From Costus lasius (Eukaryota; Streptophyta; Magnoliopsida; Zingiberales; Costaceae): a stretch of 64,000 nt of DNA. The translations under genes were made by a program, and so were the position numbers. The notes under the pieces were generated by a model. The model saw nothing but the letters and a program-made list of their open reading frames with translations, ran no database searches and was not told where the DNA came from. Below, piece by piece: positions 46,132 through 57,843 of this stretch. The DNA lies in NCBI GenBank assembly GCA_027563935.2, contig CM050449.1:70522556-70586555 (forward strand), given 5' to 3'. Position 1 is the stretch's first letter; each line of letters opens with the position of its first letter.

Positions 46132-47900
46132 GTCATACTCAATTATTTCATCCCCAATATTAAGTGAAAGTTTACCGTTCTTTACATCAATAAGTGCTCC
46201 TGTAGTGGCTAAAACGGTTTACCAAGTATGATGGGAATTTTTGCATCTTCTTCCATCTCAAGAACCACAAAATATGCGGGAATGAAATATTTACCTACTT
46301 GGATAGGCACATCTTCAAGAATTCCCATGGGGTATTTTATTGAACGATCGGCGAGCTGCAAAGATATAAAAGTTGGCTTGAGTTCCCTCATGTCCATTTT
46401 CCTGCAGATCGACAATGGCATTAGGCTCACACTAGCACCCAAATCACATAAGGCTCGGTCAAAAGCCATACTGCCAATAAAACAAAGGATACAGAAACTA
46501 CCTGGATCCTTCAGTTTGGGTGGCACTTTGTTTTGGATAACAGCACTACATTCCTCAGTTAAAGTCACAGTACCATAGTCTTCTATTTTTCTCTTATTAG
46601 ACAATATTTCTTTAAAAAATTTAGCATATGTGGGCATTTGAGATAAAGGTTCAGTAAATGGAATGTTAATGTAATGCTTTTTCAAAACGTCTAAAAATCG
46701 CCTAAATTGTTTGTCTAATTTTTCTTGCACTAACCTTTGGGGAAAGGGTATAAGTGGCCTATAGGGTGTAGGAGAATCAGGCGTAGAAAGATCTTCCTGA
46801 CACGACACATCACCTTTAGGTTCATCACTCTGATGAGGTGGCAAACTAGTTTGGGATGGCTCATACACAGAAGATTTTTCTAACTCTAATTCATGGTCAT
46901 GTTCATCATCGAGCCCTTTTTTGTTATTCTCAACTTTCCCTTTTGGTTCCTCTAATTTGTTTCCACTTCTAGTGATGATTGCATTACAGTGTTCATCAGG
47001 CATTTGATTTTCTAGAGTTTTATTTCGAATAGCTAAGAATTCTACTTGAGAGACAAGTTGACTAACCGTTTCCTTAAGATCTTTAATTTCTTTGTTTTGA
47101 TTTTGCACGAGTTGATTTTGATTAGCCATAAATTTATCAAGAAAAGATTCTATATTAAAAGAGTATTCCTCTTCAGTTAGGGGCTGGCATTCTTCACTTT
47201 CATTCTTACCATGATGATGACAATATAGCAGTCCTTCTTCAGGATCCCATTGGTTATGGTTCAAGGACATTTCTTCAAATAGGGTAAAGGCTTCTTCAAT
47301 GGTCTTGCTCATGAGGGCTCCTCCTGCAGTAGCATGAACAATTAGATGGGTATTATAAAGTAGACCATTATAAAATGTATGAATTAAAACCCAATTTTCA
47401 AGGCCATAGTGAGGGCACTTCTGTTGTAAATCATTGAATCGCTCCCATGCCTTGCTTAATGATTCTCCATCCTTTTGTGTAAAACTTGTGATCTGATTTC
47501 TCAGTTGGATGGTTTTACTTGGTGGGAAATACTTCATCAGGAAAGCATTTGACAGTTGTTCCCATATAGTGAAAGCACCAGTAGCTCTAGAATGTAGAAA
47601 AATCGCACTCGGTCCCTAAGAGAAAAAGGAAGTAGCCTTAGTTTTAGTGCATCATCGAAAACTCCATTAATTTTAATGATATCACAATATTCAATAAAAA
47701 GATGTAAATGTTGATAGGGATCTTCAATTGGAGCTCCTCCAAATTGGTTCTACTGAATCATGGTCAAGAAGGAGGGATTAATCTCAAAATTATTTGCTTC
47801 AATAGTTGGTCTCACAATGCTAAAGTGTATTTCTCGTAGCTTAGGGGCTGCATAGTCCCTCAGTGATCTCTAATATGCATCAGATCTAAATTTTCTTTGC
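46132..47900 (-). pseudogene. Gag and protease of A3
   Basis: Frame 46209-47537 is open for 442 codons: MKYFPPSKTIQLRNQITSF, KAWERFNDLQQKCPHYG, LMSKTIEEAFTLFEEMSLN, coiled-coil-like EIKDLKETVSQLVSQVEFL, IITRSGNKLEEP, then protease MAFDRALCDLGASVSLMP and IPIILGKPF. A one-base deletion at about 46208 then shifts the frame (the other copies read FLATAGAL). The N-terminal Gag part (47540-47900) is out of frame with breaks. Confidence 0.9.
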
Positions 47901-48019
47901 ACACTAAAGTAGATGGATCAAATAACTCAAGTAAACATAAAAGAATAGAAAGATATAACATAAATAAAACCTGGCATAGCAATACTTTCAATATCTTCAA
48001 TATTGACAAAAACTAAGGT

Positions 48020-48036
48020 CCCCGGCAACAACGCCA
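48020..48036 (-). other. Primer binding site of A3 (tRNA-Asp type)
   Basis: Minus strand TGGCGTTGTTGCCGGGG: two changes from the tRNA-Asp complement, six bases from the LTR edge at 48043. Confidence 0.82.
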
Positions 48037-48439
48037 AATACTTGTTGTATCCCAACAAGTAGGTAGACAAAAGCTTATTTCTGGTGTCGCGGCCAAACTC
48101 GTTGTTTGGCATACAGGGACTTTGTCACTCCTTGACATGGCTCCAAAAACTTGTTATGTCACCAAGCTTATTGTGTCCACAAGTGCACGGATACTCGAAG
48201 TAATAATTAAGATATCAAACCCACAGAGACATATGTTGTCAAGTACTGAATAATTGATTCCTTCTATCTAGGCAGTTGAATAAAAGTCAAGCAGTGATAA
48301 AAAAACACACAAAAAGATTTATTAGAAACTGGGACTAGGGTTTCATTCACTTTAATTTTCATGACTAGATATGTATAGATGTTCATCAATCGAATTCTAT
48401 CATGATAAAGACAGAATTTACTTTTTAAAGGGGTTATCT

Positions 48440-48668
48440 CACTTTCGTGCAGATAACCATGTAGGGACTAATCTTCGCTTTCGCGCAAGAATTATCCCAA
48501 GCTAACGATAAGTAAATCTTCAAGTGAAGAACTCAAGGATCACTTTCGTGCATCCGAATTCTAAGTTGATCGTCTCGAGTGGAATCTCAAGGATCACTTT
48601 CGTGCATCCAAGTCTCAACAGAAGTTCTACCTATGGTTCTCCAACGTTCCGATCTTCACTTTCGTGCA
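48440..48668 (-). repeat. CACTTTCGTGCA repeat array in the A3 LTR
   Basis: Five copies: near 48440, 48476 (gctttcgcgca), 48541, 48596 and 48657. Confidence 0.85.
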
Positions 48669-49002
48669 AGATCTCCAAGTTTGATACAATAACTCAATCC
48701 TAGGTTCATAATTATAAACATGGCAATTAAACAGCTAAAATCAAGAAATAAGAACTTAACCTAATTTCTTATGGTGAGTTCGTATTATTTAATTTTAGGG
48801 TTCCAAGTTCTCAAGCAAATCACTTTTCAGTCTATATTGCGAAAACTCTAAATCATGATGACAATAAGTAAACTAAGGAGAATTTTAGAGCCATAATCAC
48901 ATAAGTAGAATTATGAGAATAGAATTATCATGATGAAAGTAGAAGTTATCTAGTCATTAATAAAATCAAAGGGAATTACTCCCCCCATGTCTCATAAAAA
49001 GT

Positions 49003-49422
49003 CTAAGGTAACATGGTAGAAGAGTTACAATAATCCATGGTTTCAAAAGATCGAAAATCAAAGAGAAATGAGGGTTCAAGAAAACCTACCGCGGCTGTAA
49101 TATAAATTACAGCCGTAATTTGCATAAGAGCGTCGATGAACGGTGGCGGCGCCTTCCTCTTCTTTGATTTCTCCTCCAATTGATTTCCTTTCGCTATGAA
49201 ACTTCTCGGCATGTTCTCCTCCTCCAGGCGTAGCTTCACCTTCAATTTCACGACCGGAGATGCACCGTGTTCTTTCCGGTGGCGAAAACCTAGGCGGCAG
49301 CTATAAACTCGATTTCTCTCTGTATGGTGGATGAAAATTGGGGTTTTCGGTGTGTTCCTCCTCTCCTCATTCCGACCTTCCCTTCTTCTTTTTACGGCTT
49401 CGACTTTAACGGCCAAGATCAT
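49003..49422 (-). CDS. LTR-resident open reading frame of A3, unknown function
   Basis: A 139-codon frame in LTR-sense orientation, about 680 bp into the LTR, the same place as in A2. It is strongly basic with a hydrophobic C-terminal stretch (AVIYITAAVGFL). It aligns with the A2 frame (42723-43094) over about 62 ungapped residues (EAVKRRR, TPKTPIFIHHTERN, SPVVKL, EEE). No known domain. The C-terminal hydrophobic part overlaps the conserved inverted repeat at 49092-49115, so its conservation may be structural rather than coding. Confidence 0.35.
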   Translation of the reverse strand: MILAVKVEAVKRRREGRNEERRNTPKTPIFIHHTERNRVYSCRLGFRHRKEHGASPVVKLKVKLRLEEENMPRSFIAKGNQLEEKSKKRKAPPPFIDALMQITAVIYITAAVGFLEPSFLFDFRSFETMDYCNSSTMLP

Positions 49423-49499
49423 CCGCCATCATCTCTGGAAGAATTGGGCTCCAAAATCGAACATGGAAGTCGCGTTTAAGATTAGAATTACAGTAGTGT

Positions 49500-49850
49500 A
49501 ATATGTTACGCCACTGCCGTAAAATCGGTCGAGTTCTCTGGTCCAAAATCTTTGGCAAATACGGCACCATAAAATGGTTTACGGCGATGCCGTAAAATTG
49601 ACTGAACTCTCTGGTCGAAAACATCTGGAAATTACGCCACCGTAATATGGTTTACGGTGGTGCCATAATTTCAGTGAATGTCTCTGGTATGAGGGCGCTA
49701 TAGATTACGGCCCATGTAAATTCTTACGGTAGTGCCGTAATTTTTAGAAACTTTCTGATGAAAAACTCCCCAAATTACGGTAGTGCTCTGATATTATGGC
49801 AACGTACGAAAATATGGTACCGTAATATAGATTACGGCCCTGCCGTATTT
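49500..49850. repeat. 72-bp-period palindrome array in the A3 LTR
   Basis: TTACGGCGATGCCGTAA-like palindromes start at 49506, 49579, 49652, 49724 and 49832 (spacing 73, 73, 72, 108), the same rhythm as in the A1 LTR, including the long last step. Confidence 0.93.
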
Positions 49851-50104
49851 TGGTTCGTGGCTCTAATTCTCTTGAAATTTCATGTGTGATTTCCTCTTGA
49901 TGTTGTGAATTCATCCATGCATTTGAATTGCTTGAAATCGACTGAAAATCATACCTTTTTGCCTGAAAATCATTAAAAACCAAAAAGAGTGTAGATTTCA
50001 CAAATATCGATAAAAAAAGGCATAAATATAAGCAAAGTCTATGAATATGACACAAAAACACAATTGAAATGGCACTAAATTTGCTATAAATTTTGGTGTA
50101 ATCA

Positions 50105-50265
50105 TACATGCTTTTGGTGTGAGCTCCCCCCTCTTGCTCTATAAAAGAGAGTGGAGCCTAGCTTGTTTTACTTAGCTTACCAATTTTCTTCTTAGTTGTA
50201 GCCTCCGAGTGAGTGGGAGCCTACGAAGTTGTGGTAGCTCTGAGGGAGGATTGAGTGCTTGTAAT
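50105..50265. other. Unassigned 161 bp with a TATA-like box between A3 and A4
   Basis: Lies between the end of the A3 LTR and the proposed start of the A4 LTR. Contains ctctataaaagagag near 50149. No coding signal. Could be host DNA, or a fragment of another LTR. Confidence 0.5.
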
Positions 50266-50519
50266 TGATGACTCTAAATTTCATAGTGTTTTTTCTTGCT
50301 TATTTAGTAGTCTTTTGAACCATAATCTCACTCTCTTACATTGTTTTTACACATTTTTACCAAATACTTTGAAACCTACACAATCTATGGTTTTTGATCA
50401 ATTTCAGGCAAAAAGGCATCAATATCACTGGTTTTCGAGCAATCCCAATGCATGAACGAGTTATAGACATCAAGAGGAGTTTACACAATAAATTTCAAGC
50501 CAAAAAGGATATTCTAGCA

Positions 50520-50840
50520 AAAATACGGCACTACCGTAATTTTGAGAGAAATTGTCACGGTACCCGCATTTCTCATCAGACTATGGTCAGAAATTTGAGG
50601 TGAAATACGGCACTACCATATGAAACTACACGCTGCCGTATTTTCCAGAGATTTCAACCAGAGAGTTTCGGCAAGAATACGGCACCGCTATATGAAAGTA
50701 CACAGTACCGTATTCTGTGACGAAGTTGAACAGAAAGTTTTAGCACGAATATGGTATTTTTGAGAGAAATTGTCACGGTACCATATTTTCGGCCTAGATC
50801 TTACAGAAGAATAATACGGCACTACCGTAATCCAGATATT
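50520..50840. repeat. Palindrome array in the A4 LTR
   Basis: tacggcactaccgta-like units near 50524, 50605, 50678, 50749 (degenerate) and 50816 (spacing roughly 65-80). More decayed than in A1-A3. Confidence 0.85.
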
Positions 50841-51702
50841 GTACCGTATTTTGATACCCAACTTCCCAAGTTTTCCGCCGCGAATTTAAAAACACGATTT
50901 CTCGAAACCTATGGCATGAGTTAAAGATTGGGAAAAAGGGGAAGACTCAGGATAAGGAGGCGGAAGTTTATGAAGCGGAGGGAATAATTTTGATCGAGGA
51001 TAGAGAGAGAATTTGAAGAAATCGCCGCCGCATTAGGGTTCATCGCTGTTCACTGCACAGACCATCTCCGGCCACGATTTTTGAAAGGAAGCTTCGCCTG
51101 AGGAAGAAGAACACGCTACATTAGTTTCAGAGTGAGAAGAGACCGATCGAAGGAGAAACAAAGCAAAAACACGCTCGCGACACTGTTCATCGCGACTGTA
51201 AAGGCAAATTCCGGGTTGCAATTCTGTTGCAACCTTGTTTTATAATTCTTACTCCTTCCTTACTATCTCTAATCATTCAAAAAACTATGTTTTGTTGTGA
51301 ATCTTCTATCATGCTAGCTTAATTTCCTCTTGGGACATGGGGGTGTAATTCTCTTGATATTTCAATGACCAGATAACTTTTCTACATCAATATATCTTTG
51401 CTATGGTTATTTTGCTTAAGTGATTAATGCCTTTAATCGTTTTTAAGTATCATGCATTAACATATTTTGGAGTTTTATGCTATGAAATGAGAAGATGATA
51501 TCATAGAACTTAGAACCCTAGAATTTATAATAAGAACTCATCGCAAGAGATTGGTTGTGTTCATGTCTTTAGGTTTTATAAGTTAATTTCTTGTTAATGT
51601 TATGATCTAGAAATTATTATTGCTTCAGACATGAAATCATGCTAGAGATAGATGTTATATTGTTAGAAAACCTTAAGCAAAACCTGTGAAACTAAGGTGT
51701 GA

Positions 51703-51707
51703 GAGTG
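51703..51707. repeat. Target site duplication (left) of F
   Basis: gagtg here and at 59715-59719, flanking F exactly. Confidence 0.9.
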
Positions 51708-51987
51708 TGTTGTAGTCCGCAAGTGCACGGATACTCGAAGTAATAAAGAAAGATATCGAACCACAGAGACCTTATTGTTAAGTACCAAATAATTGTTTTC
51801 TCACTAGCTAAGCGGGCCGAATTTGATAGAAGTAACTATGCAAAGAATATGCTAAAGAGATAATCAGAAAGAAACATTGGGACTAGGGTTTCATCCTCCT
51901 TGATTCTAATGACTAGACATAAATAAAAGGTCGCCAGAGTAATCTTATCATGATAAAGACTTAATTTACTTCATAAAGGGATCATCT

Positions 51988-52216
51988 CACTTTCGTGCAG
52001 ACAATCATGCAGGGATCAATCCTCGCTTTCGTGCAAGATCTATCCCAACGCTAAAGATAAGTAAATCATCAATCAAATAATTCAAGATCACTTTCGTGCA
52101 TCCGAATTCTAAGTTGATTGTCTCAAGAGGAATCTTAAGGATCACTCTCGTGCATCCGAGACTCAACACAAGTTCTACTTATGGTTTTCCGACGACTCGA
52201 TCCTCACTTTCGTGCA
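51988..52216 (-). repeat. CACTTTCGTGCA repeat array in the F 3' LTR
   Basis: Five copies near 51988, 52024, 52089, 52143 (cactctcgtgca) and 52205. Confidence 0.85.
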
Positions 52217-52609
52217 AGATCAAATCAAGTCTAACACAATAACTCAACCCTAGATTCAAATTATCAACAAGGCATTAAGATCACTAAAATCAAATATTAA
52301 GAACGAACCTAAGAGAGTTCCTAACATGCAATTCTAGGGTTCCAAGTTCTCAAGCAAATCACCTTTCGGTCCTTATTGCGAGAACCCTAAAACATGAATA
52401 ATAACATCAATCAATGGAGAATCAAAGTACAATCATTCACATAAGTAAAATTTTCATCATAAAACTATTCTGACAAAGATCAAAAGTTATCTAATCATTA
52501 AAAATCAAGGGGATTACACCCCATGTCCAAAAATATGTTTAAGCATGCATGGAAGAAGAGGTACAATAATCCATGGTGTAGGAAATCAAAACAGAGGGAG
52601 AGAACAAAT

Positions 52610-53325
52610 TACGGTACGACCGTAATAGTGATTACGGCCGTAATCTGGGACGAACAGTGCCGGTGACGCTCCTTTGTTGATTTCTCCCTCGTCTGAGATC
52701 CTTTTGCTTTGAAACTTCTAGTATGTCCTCTCCACCTCCGAACGAAGCTTCTGTGTAAAAATCGCGATGAGAGGTGCCCTCTACGCCTCTCGGTGTGAGG
52801 CCAAACACTAATCGGCACTCTGTTGATTGCTCCCTTGATACTTTGTGTATCTTCGCCTCTTAAAGACGAGTCCGTAGCATCTTTCGGATCATAATTTGGA
52901 GGTCTGGATCAAAAGTTATGGTCCGCGCAAGATTCGGACCCATGAAAATCGCGTTTTTGAATGAGATTACGGTACCGTAATGCATATTACGGCAGTGCCA
53001 TATTTTTAGCTCTGTGAAGTATTTGTCAAGATTATGGTCCGTAAAAATGTTTACAGCTGTGTCATATTTGCTTATGTATGTTTCTGGACCAAAATACAGC
53101 CCGTAAAGATCATTACGGCAGTGCCGTAATCCTGGAAATCTCTCGGGGGGAAAATCATCTAGCGTTACGGCACCGTAAAGATTGTTACGGCAATGCCGTA
53201 ATCTCAGAAAATTATTTGGTCGAAATCTTCCCAGATTATGGCACCTCTCAGGGATTACGGCTGTACCGTAATTCTGTGGTGTAATTACGGTACCGTAAAA
53301 TCCATTATATGGGTGCCGTAATTTG
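52610..53325. repeat. Palindrome array in the F 3' LTR
   Basis: TTACGGCAGTGCCGTAA-like units start at 52987, 53051, 53113, 53185, 53255 and 53305 (spacing 64, 62, 72, 70, 50). A separate pair of tacgg...ccgtaa units is at 52614-52648. Confidence 0.9.
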
Positions 53326-53575
53326 CTATGAAGCTCTGATTCTCCTGAAATTTGACGTGTGACTTCGTTTTGATGTCTGGAATCCATTGTTGTGCTCGAA
53401 TCCTTCAAAATCCATCAAAAATAGCACTTTTTACCTGAAATTCATGAAAAACAAGAAATTGTGTAGATTCCGTGATATTTAACAAATAATGCTTAAAAAT
53501 AAACAAAAGTTCATAAATATGTCACGAAAGATATATAAAATGACATGAAATTTACTATAAATTTTGGTATCATCA

Positions 53576-56249
53576 AACACATAAGGCTCAAACTTTGCTT
53601 GTCCTCAAGCAAATAGATAGAATAAAGAACTCTACTATGGAAAATATGCCTTTTCATGAAAAATAAATTTATAAAATATAATCACTCATGAAATTTTCTA
53701 CTAACTTTTTGCACAAAATTTCAGATAAATACATCATCCTCTGAATTTAGTCTTTAAGATTCACAGCTTTGATCGAATAAAACTTCGCAACTCGCATAAT
53801 AAACAGAATCTCAGTCTCATGAATTCACCCAAGTTTCAGTTTAAATCTATCAAACCTTTGTTTACAGGAATAAAGTCTCCTATATCTTTTTCCACACAGA
53901 ATCTTTCTTTTCTTCCCCCTCTTTTTTTTTAATTTTTTAATTTTTGCATAGATAGCATATACCCACATAGATACATACTTTTTATTTTAGACTTCAACTC
54001 TTGTCTTTGGTACCACTGTCAATTTTACACAGTGCCAAGCAGAGGAGTCATTTTCTTTTTCTCTCACTTTTCTTTTTTACAGACTTCAACCCATGTCTTA
54101 GGTACCACTGTCAATTTTACACAGTGTCAAGTAGGGGAGTCTCTCACTATTTTTGGATCTTGGATTATTTCTTCCCAACAAATAATATAATAGACTAAAC
54201 ATCAACTAGGCTAATCAATTGATGTCAATTCAAAAATTACACTCATATGCTCATTTTATTCAAGTAAGATGCTTCACCCTTAGATTTCATTCTTCAAACA
54301 ACATACCTACCCAAAAACCTTATGCATCAATCAATGAAATTTCATCAAGTAGATATATATTGAAGAAATAAATTTAACATAATAGGTATATCTCCATTCA
54401 TAGGCATGCATGCATGAACATTCATCATGATATAAAAAAATTTACCCATCTCTCATCACATGGATTCATGTCATAAAATTTTTAAACCTCAAAAATATCA
54501 TCATCAATGCAAAAGGCGTGAAGCATGAAACTCATAGAATCATAGTCAAAAGTGTGACATGATAGACTCAAGCAACTTCATATAATAGAAATCTCAATGA
54601 GTGATATATCAAAAGCAAATCAAAGATGCAACGATATGAAATAATTATGAATACAAGAGGGTGTAAACAATACTCACAAAACTATATAGCAAGCTTTGAT
54701 CGAAAATACATAAGGCTCAGACCAAAAATAGTGTCGAGCAAATGTTGCAAGGTCCAAGTATGTGCCTTTCCAAAATTTTACCTGTAAATTTAAGGTACAT
54801 AAGGCTCAGTCTGAAAATAGTCTCAAAAATAGTAATGATAAAAATAATTCTCTCGAGGGAGAATCAGAGATGTCGCCGGAGGTCTAAAGAGGCGAGCTGA
54901 AAAGCTGCTAGCAATGATGGTGATGGTGCCGACAGTAGAGTGAGTAATTTCTAGTGGCCTGCTAGAGAATACAGTCCTAGAGGTGAGATCGTCGGCCGGT
55001 GGGTGTGAGAGATAGCACTGCAGAGAAAAAAAAATCAGTCACTAGTGAAGAGTCTGCTGCATAAATAAATAAAATCAATAGAATAAGAGGCAGTAGAAGA
55101 AGTAAGAATCTGCATATGGTATAATCCAGCGTCGACGGCTGGATACAGTGATGTCAGAGGCAGATGCAGTGGTGGCTAGAAGTGGAAGACAGTTGCTCTT
55201 GAAGATTTCTGAATCTGGAGGCAAAATAAGCAATAACAGGTAGAAAACAAATCGAGCAGTTTTTGAATTTTTTTATGAAAAGTAGACATACCCTAGAATA
55301 AAATTTAATGATCCAAATAGAAAATGGACAAAACCAGGTTGTAGAATAAGATATGTTATTTTCAGACTTATGAAAATCAAAGGATCAAAATCTGTCAGGA
55401 ATTTAGGGCATCAGCAGAAAGAAGGCTACTCAGATTACAAAACTGCAAAAACTGCACAAAAGTTAATCAGATTCGAAAAGTTGCTATGTGTCCTAGAATG
55501 ATCAGAAAATATTTTCTTAAAAAAAATTAATCCACAAGATAGAACAACACATGTTCTTTATATTCCAAGTGAAAAATTAGGGTTTCAAGTCACCGAAGCA
55601 TCTTAAAAAATGGCAGCAAAAGTGCTAATCAGATTAGTCAGAAAAAACTGATGCAGAAATTAATCATTATCGAAAAGATGTCAGGTGTTTTAGAATGATC
55701 CATGGACTTTAAAATTCAGAAAAAATATCCAGATGATAGACAAAGATGAGTACTTCGTGATGGTGCCAAAGATAAAAAATTTTCGTGACCCAGATTTCTT
55801 AAAATCGCAGCGAGAAAGCACCTACTCGGATAAGCAGAAAGCAGTTAAAAAATTACAAGCGTAATGTTCTTTACGGCAGTGCTGTAATGTACAAAAAAAA
55901 AAATCTCGGGTCAAAAATATCTAAAAATACGGTACGTTAAAAACCAATATGGTACTGTCGTAATAGACTAAAACTCTCGGGATGAACTCAGATCATGATT
56001 ACGGCACCGTAAAGAATATTACGGCAGTGCCGTATTTTGCGCAAAAATCAATTTTACCTGCAAAAAGAAAAGAAAAATTAATTCTAAAAATAAAGTAAAA
56101 TATAAGCAACTAAAGTAAGTAATAATGCTTGGGTTACCTCCCAAGAAGAGCTAATTTTAGGTCCATAGCTTGACCAAAATAAAAAATCATGGTGAAGCAA
56201 GTGAATCAGTACCAAAGTAAAGAGCAAACAATTTTCTGCATTTCCCTTG
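53576..56249 (-). other. 3' non-coding region of F
   Basis: 2.7 kb, AT-rich, no coding signal. Near the LTR is the TTGCTTG/CAAGCAA hairpin (53595-53612). Two copies of a CACTGT/ACAGTG hairpin lie at 54014-54034 and 54106-54126, three TACGG-type palindromes at 55860-56040, and CTTGGGAGGTAACCCAAG (minus strand) at 56128-56145. The word cataaggctca recurs at 53579, 54708 and 54788. Confidence 0.8.
56128..56145 (-). other. Conserved hairpin downstream of the F reading frame
   Basis: Minus strand CTTGGGAGGTAACCCAAG: a perfect 6-bp stem with a 6-base loop, about 105 bp after the stop. A2 has the same hairpin about 60 bp after its integrase stop (40769-40784), with a G-U pair in place of one A-U pair. 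Confidence 0.75.
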
Positions 56250-57095
56250 TCAAAAAATTTTAGCCACTAATCCAAAAATCCAGAATTGCATATAAATCAC
56301 AATCAAAGTGGCTTTCTTAAATATGCAGAAATCAAAATCAAAATTTTCAATGATCTTCCTATCTTTGTCAGTGAGCAAAATCATAAGTCCTTTCTTCAAA
56401 TTTAAATCTTCAACTGCCATAGGACTTTCATCAAAAGATATAAGCATTGGATCATCAAAATAATGTCTATGTCTCAAATTAAGTTCCTCAATAAAGCATA
56501 AATTCCCAAATACATCAGAAGAGTGAATATCAGATATGGGTAAAGTACCATCATGAAGTTCATCAATATTTGTAATATGCAAATCTTTTTCAAGTTCATC
56601 ATGCCCACAATCAAATAATTTATTAATTCCAAAATCATCATCAAGATCAGAGTGAGATTTTTCAAAATCAGTCCCCTCATACCTTTCCACAAATAATTCA
56701 TCATCAGAATCAGAGTCAAATTCATCAAATTTCACAAAAGAATTAATTTGAGAATCAATTTCCTCATATCTATCAATAAATAGCTTATCATCAATTTCAA
56801 AATTTTCACCCAAATCAGATTGAGGTACATGAATATCACAATTTTCAAACTCATCAGATTTAACCATAAATGATATATTATCAAAAGCATCAATTTCATC
56901 AAAAGAGTGTTTTTCAAAATCAATTTCCTCAACCTTTTCCAATAATACATTATCAAAGGAATCAAATTCAGAATTATCAAAATCAGAGTGAGATGCATTA
57001 ATGTCCACATAAGGCTCAATCTCAAAACAATCATGATCAGAGGGAGAATTTTCTAAATCAAGTTCTTCAGTTTCAAACTCAAATAAACATGTTTG
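56250..57095 (-). pseudogene. Acidic C-terminal tail of the F Gag-like protein
   Basis: In the same frame as the zinc-knuckle part, separated from it only by TAA 57096-57098. About 280 codons, extremely rich in Asp, Glu, Phe and Ser; internal repeats such as DDKLFIDRYEEID and DDELFVERYEGTD; the end is hydrophobic. A separate start would be ATG at 57006-57008 (MDINASHSD), giving 252 residues. It resembles in composition the acidic linker between protease and RT in A1-A4. It stays open over a long stretch despite AT-rich sequence. Function unknown. Confidence 0.65.
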
Positions 57096-57569
57096 TTATG
57101 CTAACTCGGTTTCCAAAATTTCAGAATCAGTAGTTAAAGATTCTACTTGAGAAGCAAGCTGACCAATTATTCCCTTAAGATCTTTAATTTCTTTACTTCT
57201 ATTTGTCATGATTTGGTTTTGATTTGTCATGAATTTTTCAAGCATGAATTCTAACCTAGATTCCTCAGTGTCCTCAAAGTATGGTTTAGAAACGTGATTA
57301 GAGGAATCATCATAAAAAGAATATTGATTTTCCCAACTAGGATAATAATAATCATCTTGATAACATGGTAAATTGGGATTTGCATGATTTCTAAATTGAC
57401 ATTCATAAGCATAATGATCATTACATTTACAGATATTGCATCTAATAGAAGGAATAGAGTGTAATTTCAATATGTCCGCAAGAGTGCATCGTGAATCATC
57501 TTCATGCTTACCTTGTGGCATGTATGCCTTACTTCCTTGATATGCCCATGGATTGTGATGAAAAGACAT
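57096..57569 (-). CDS. Gag-like protein of F (zinc knuckle and coiled coil)
   Basis: Start chosen at ATG 57567-57569 (MSFHHNPWAYQGSKAY); the 43 residues upstream in the open frame are a hydrophobic run unlike Gag. Contains a CCHC zinc knuckle-like motif (CNICKCNDHYAYEC), then a segment matching Athila Gag C-termini (EFMLEKFMTNQNQIMTNRSKE, LKGIIGQLASQVESL). The capsid part found in A1-A4 (FEIN...PPSK) is absent. It ends at TAA 57096-57098 after LETELA, and the frame continues open beyond into the acidic tail. An RNA-binding role is a reasonable inference. Confidence 0.75.
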   Translation of the reverse strand: MSFHHNPWAYQGSKAYMPQGKHEDDSRCTLADILKLHSIPSIRCNICKCNDHYAYECQFRNHANPNLPCYQDDYYYPSWENQYSFYDDSSNHVSKPYFEDTEESRLEFMLEKFMTNQNQIMTNRSKEIKDLKGIIGQLASQVESLTTDSEILETELA

Positions 57570-57820
57570 ATTTATCAAATCTATCAAGAATAGAAAGATA
57601 ATCCAACACCAATAAATCAAAATTTTGTTTTTTTTTGAAATATAAGAAAAATAAAGAAAATATAAAACACAATCAAATTCACAAATTTTAGAAGTCACAG
57701 TTTTGTCACAACTTGTGAAAACCCAAAATGTGCAAAAACAGAAAACAAAGTTAAATCTAAAACAAATAAAACCAAGTCTAGCAATACTAACAACTATTTA
57801 GATATTAAGAAAACTAAGGT

Positions 57821-57837
57821 CCCCGGCAATGGCGGCA
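57821..57837 (-). other. Primer binding site of F (tRNA-Asp type)
   Basis: Minus strand TGCCGCCATTGCCGGGG, two changes from the tRNA-Asp complement, six bases from the LTR edge at 57844. It shows F uses the same primer as A1-A4. Confidence 0.85.
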
Positions 57838-57843
57838 AAAACT

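Larger units (their letters stand above)
44200..50104 (-). mobile_element. A3: Athila-like Ty3/gypsy retrotransposon (3' end missing)
   Basis: Minus strand: 5' LTR 48043-50104, tRNA-Asp primer site, gag, protease, linker, RT and part of RNase H. Homology with A1 stops at about 44199, so the rest of the pol 3' end, integrase and 3' LTR are gone. LTR length (2062 bp) and a primer-site echo link it to A1. Confidence 0.88.
48043..50104 (-). repeat. 5' LTR of A3
   Basis: 2062 bp, from the primer-site edge to tgtaatca at 50104. It contains a primer-site-like echo at about 48138-48152, the CACTTTCGTGCA array (48440-48668), a perfect 10-bp inverted repeat (49092-49115), the LTR-resident frame (49003-49422) and the palindrome array (49500-49850). 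Confidence 0.85.
50266..51707 (+). repeat. 5' LTR of A4, piece 1
   Basis: Start set at tgatgactctaaatttcat by similarity to the A2 LTR start (moderate confidence). Contains the palindrome array (50520-50840), a degenerate version of the LTR-resident frame (about 51060-51180, with a TAG) and the gggacatgggg block at 51333. Interrupted at 51707 by F. Confidence 0.75.
51708..53575 (-). repeat. 3' LTR of F
   Basis: 1868 bp, tgttgtagtcc to ggtatcatca on the plus strand. Carries the CACTTTCGTGCA array (51988-52216) and palindrome array (52610-53325). Confidence 0.92.
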
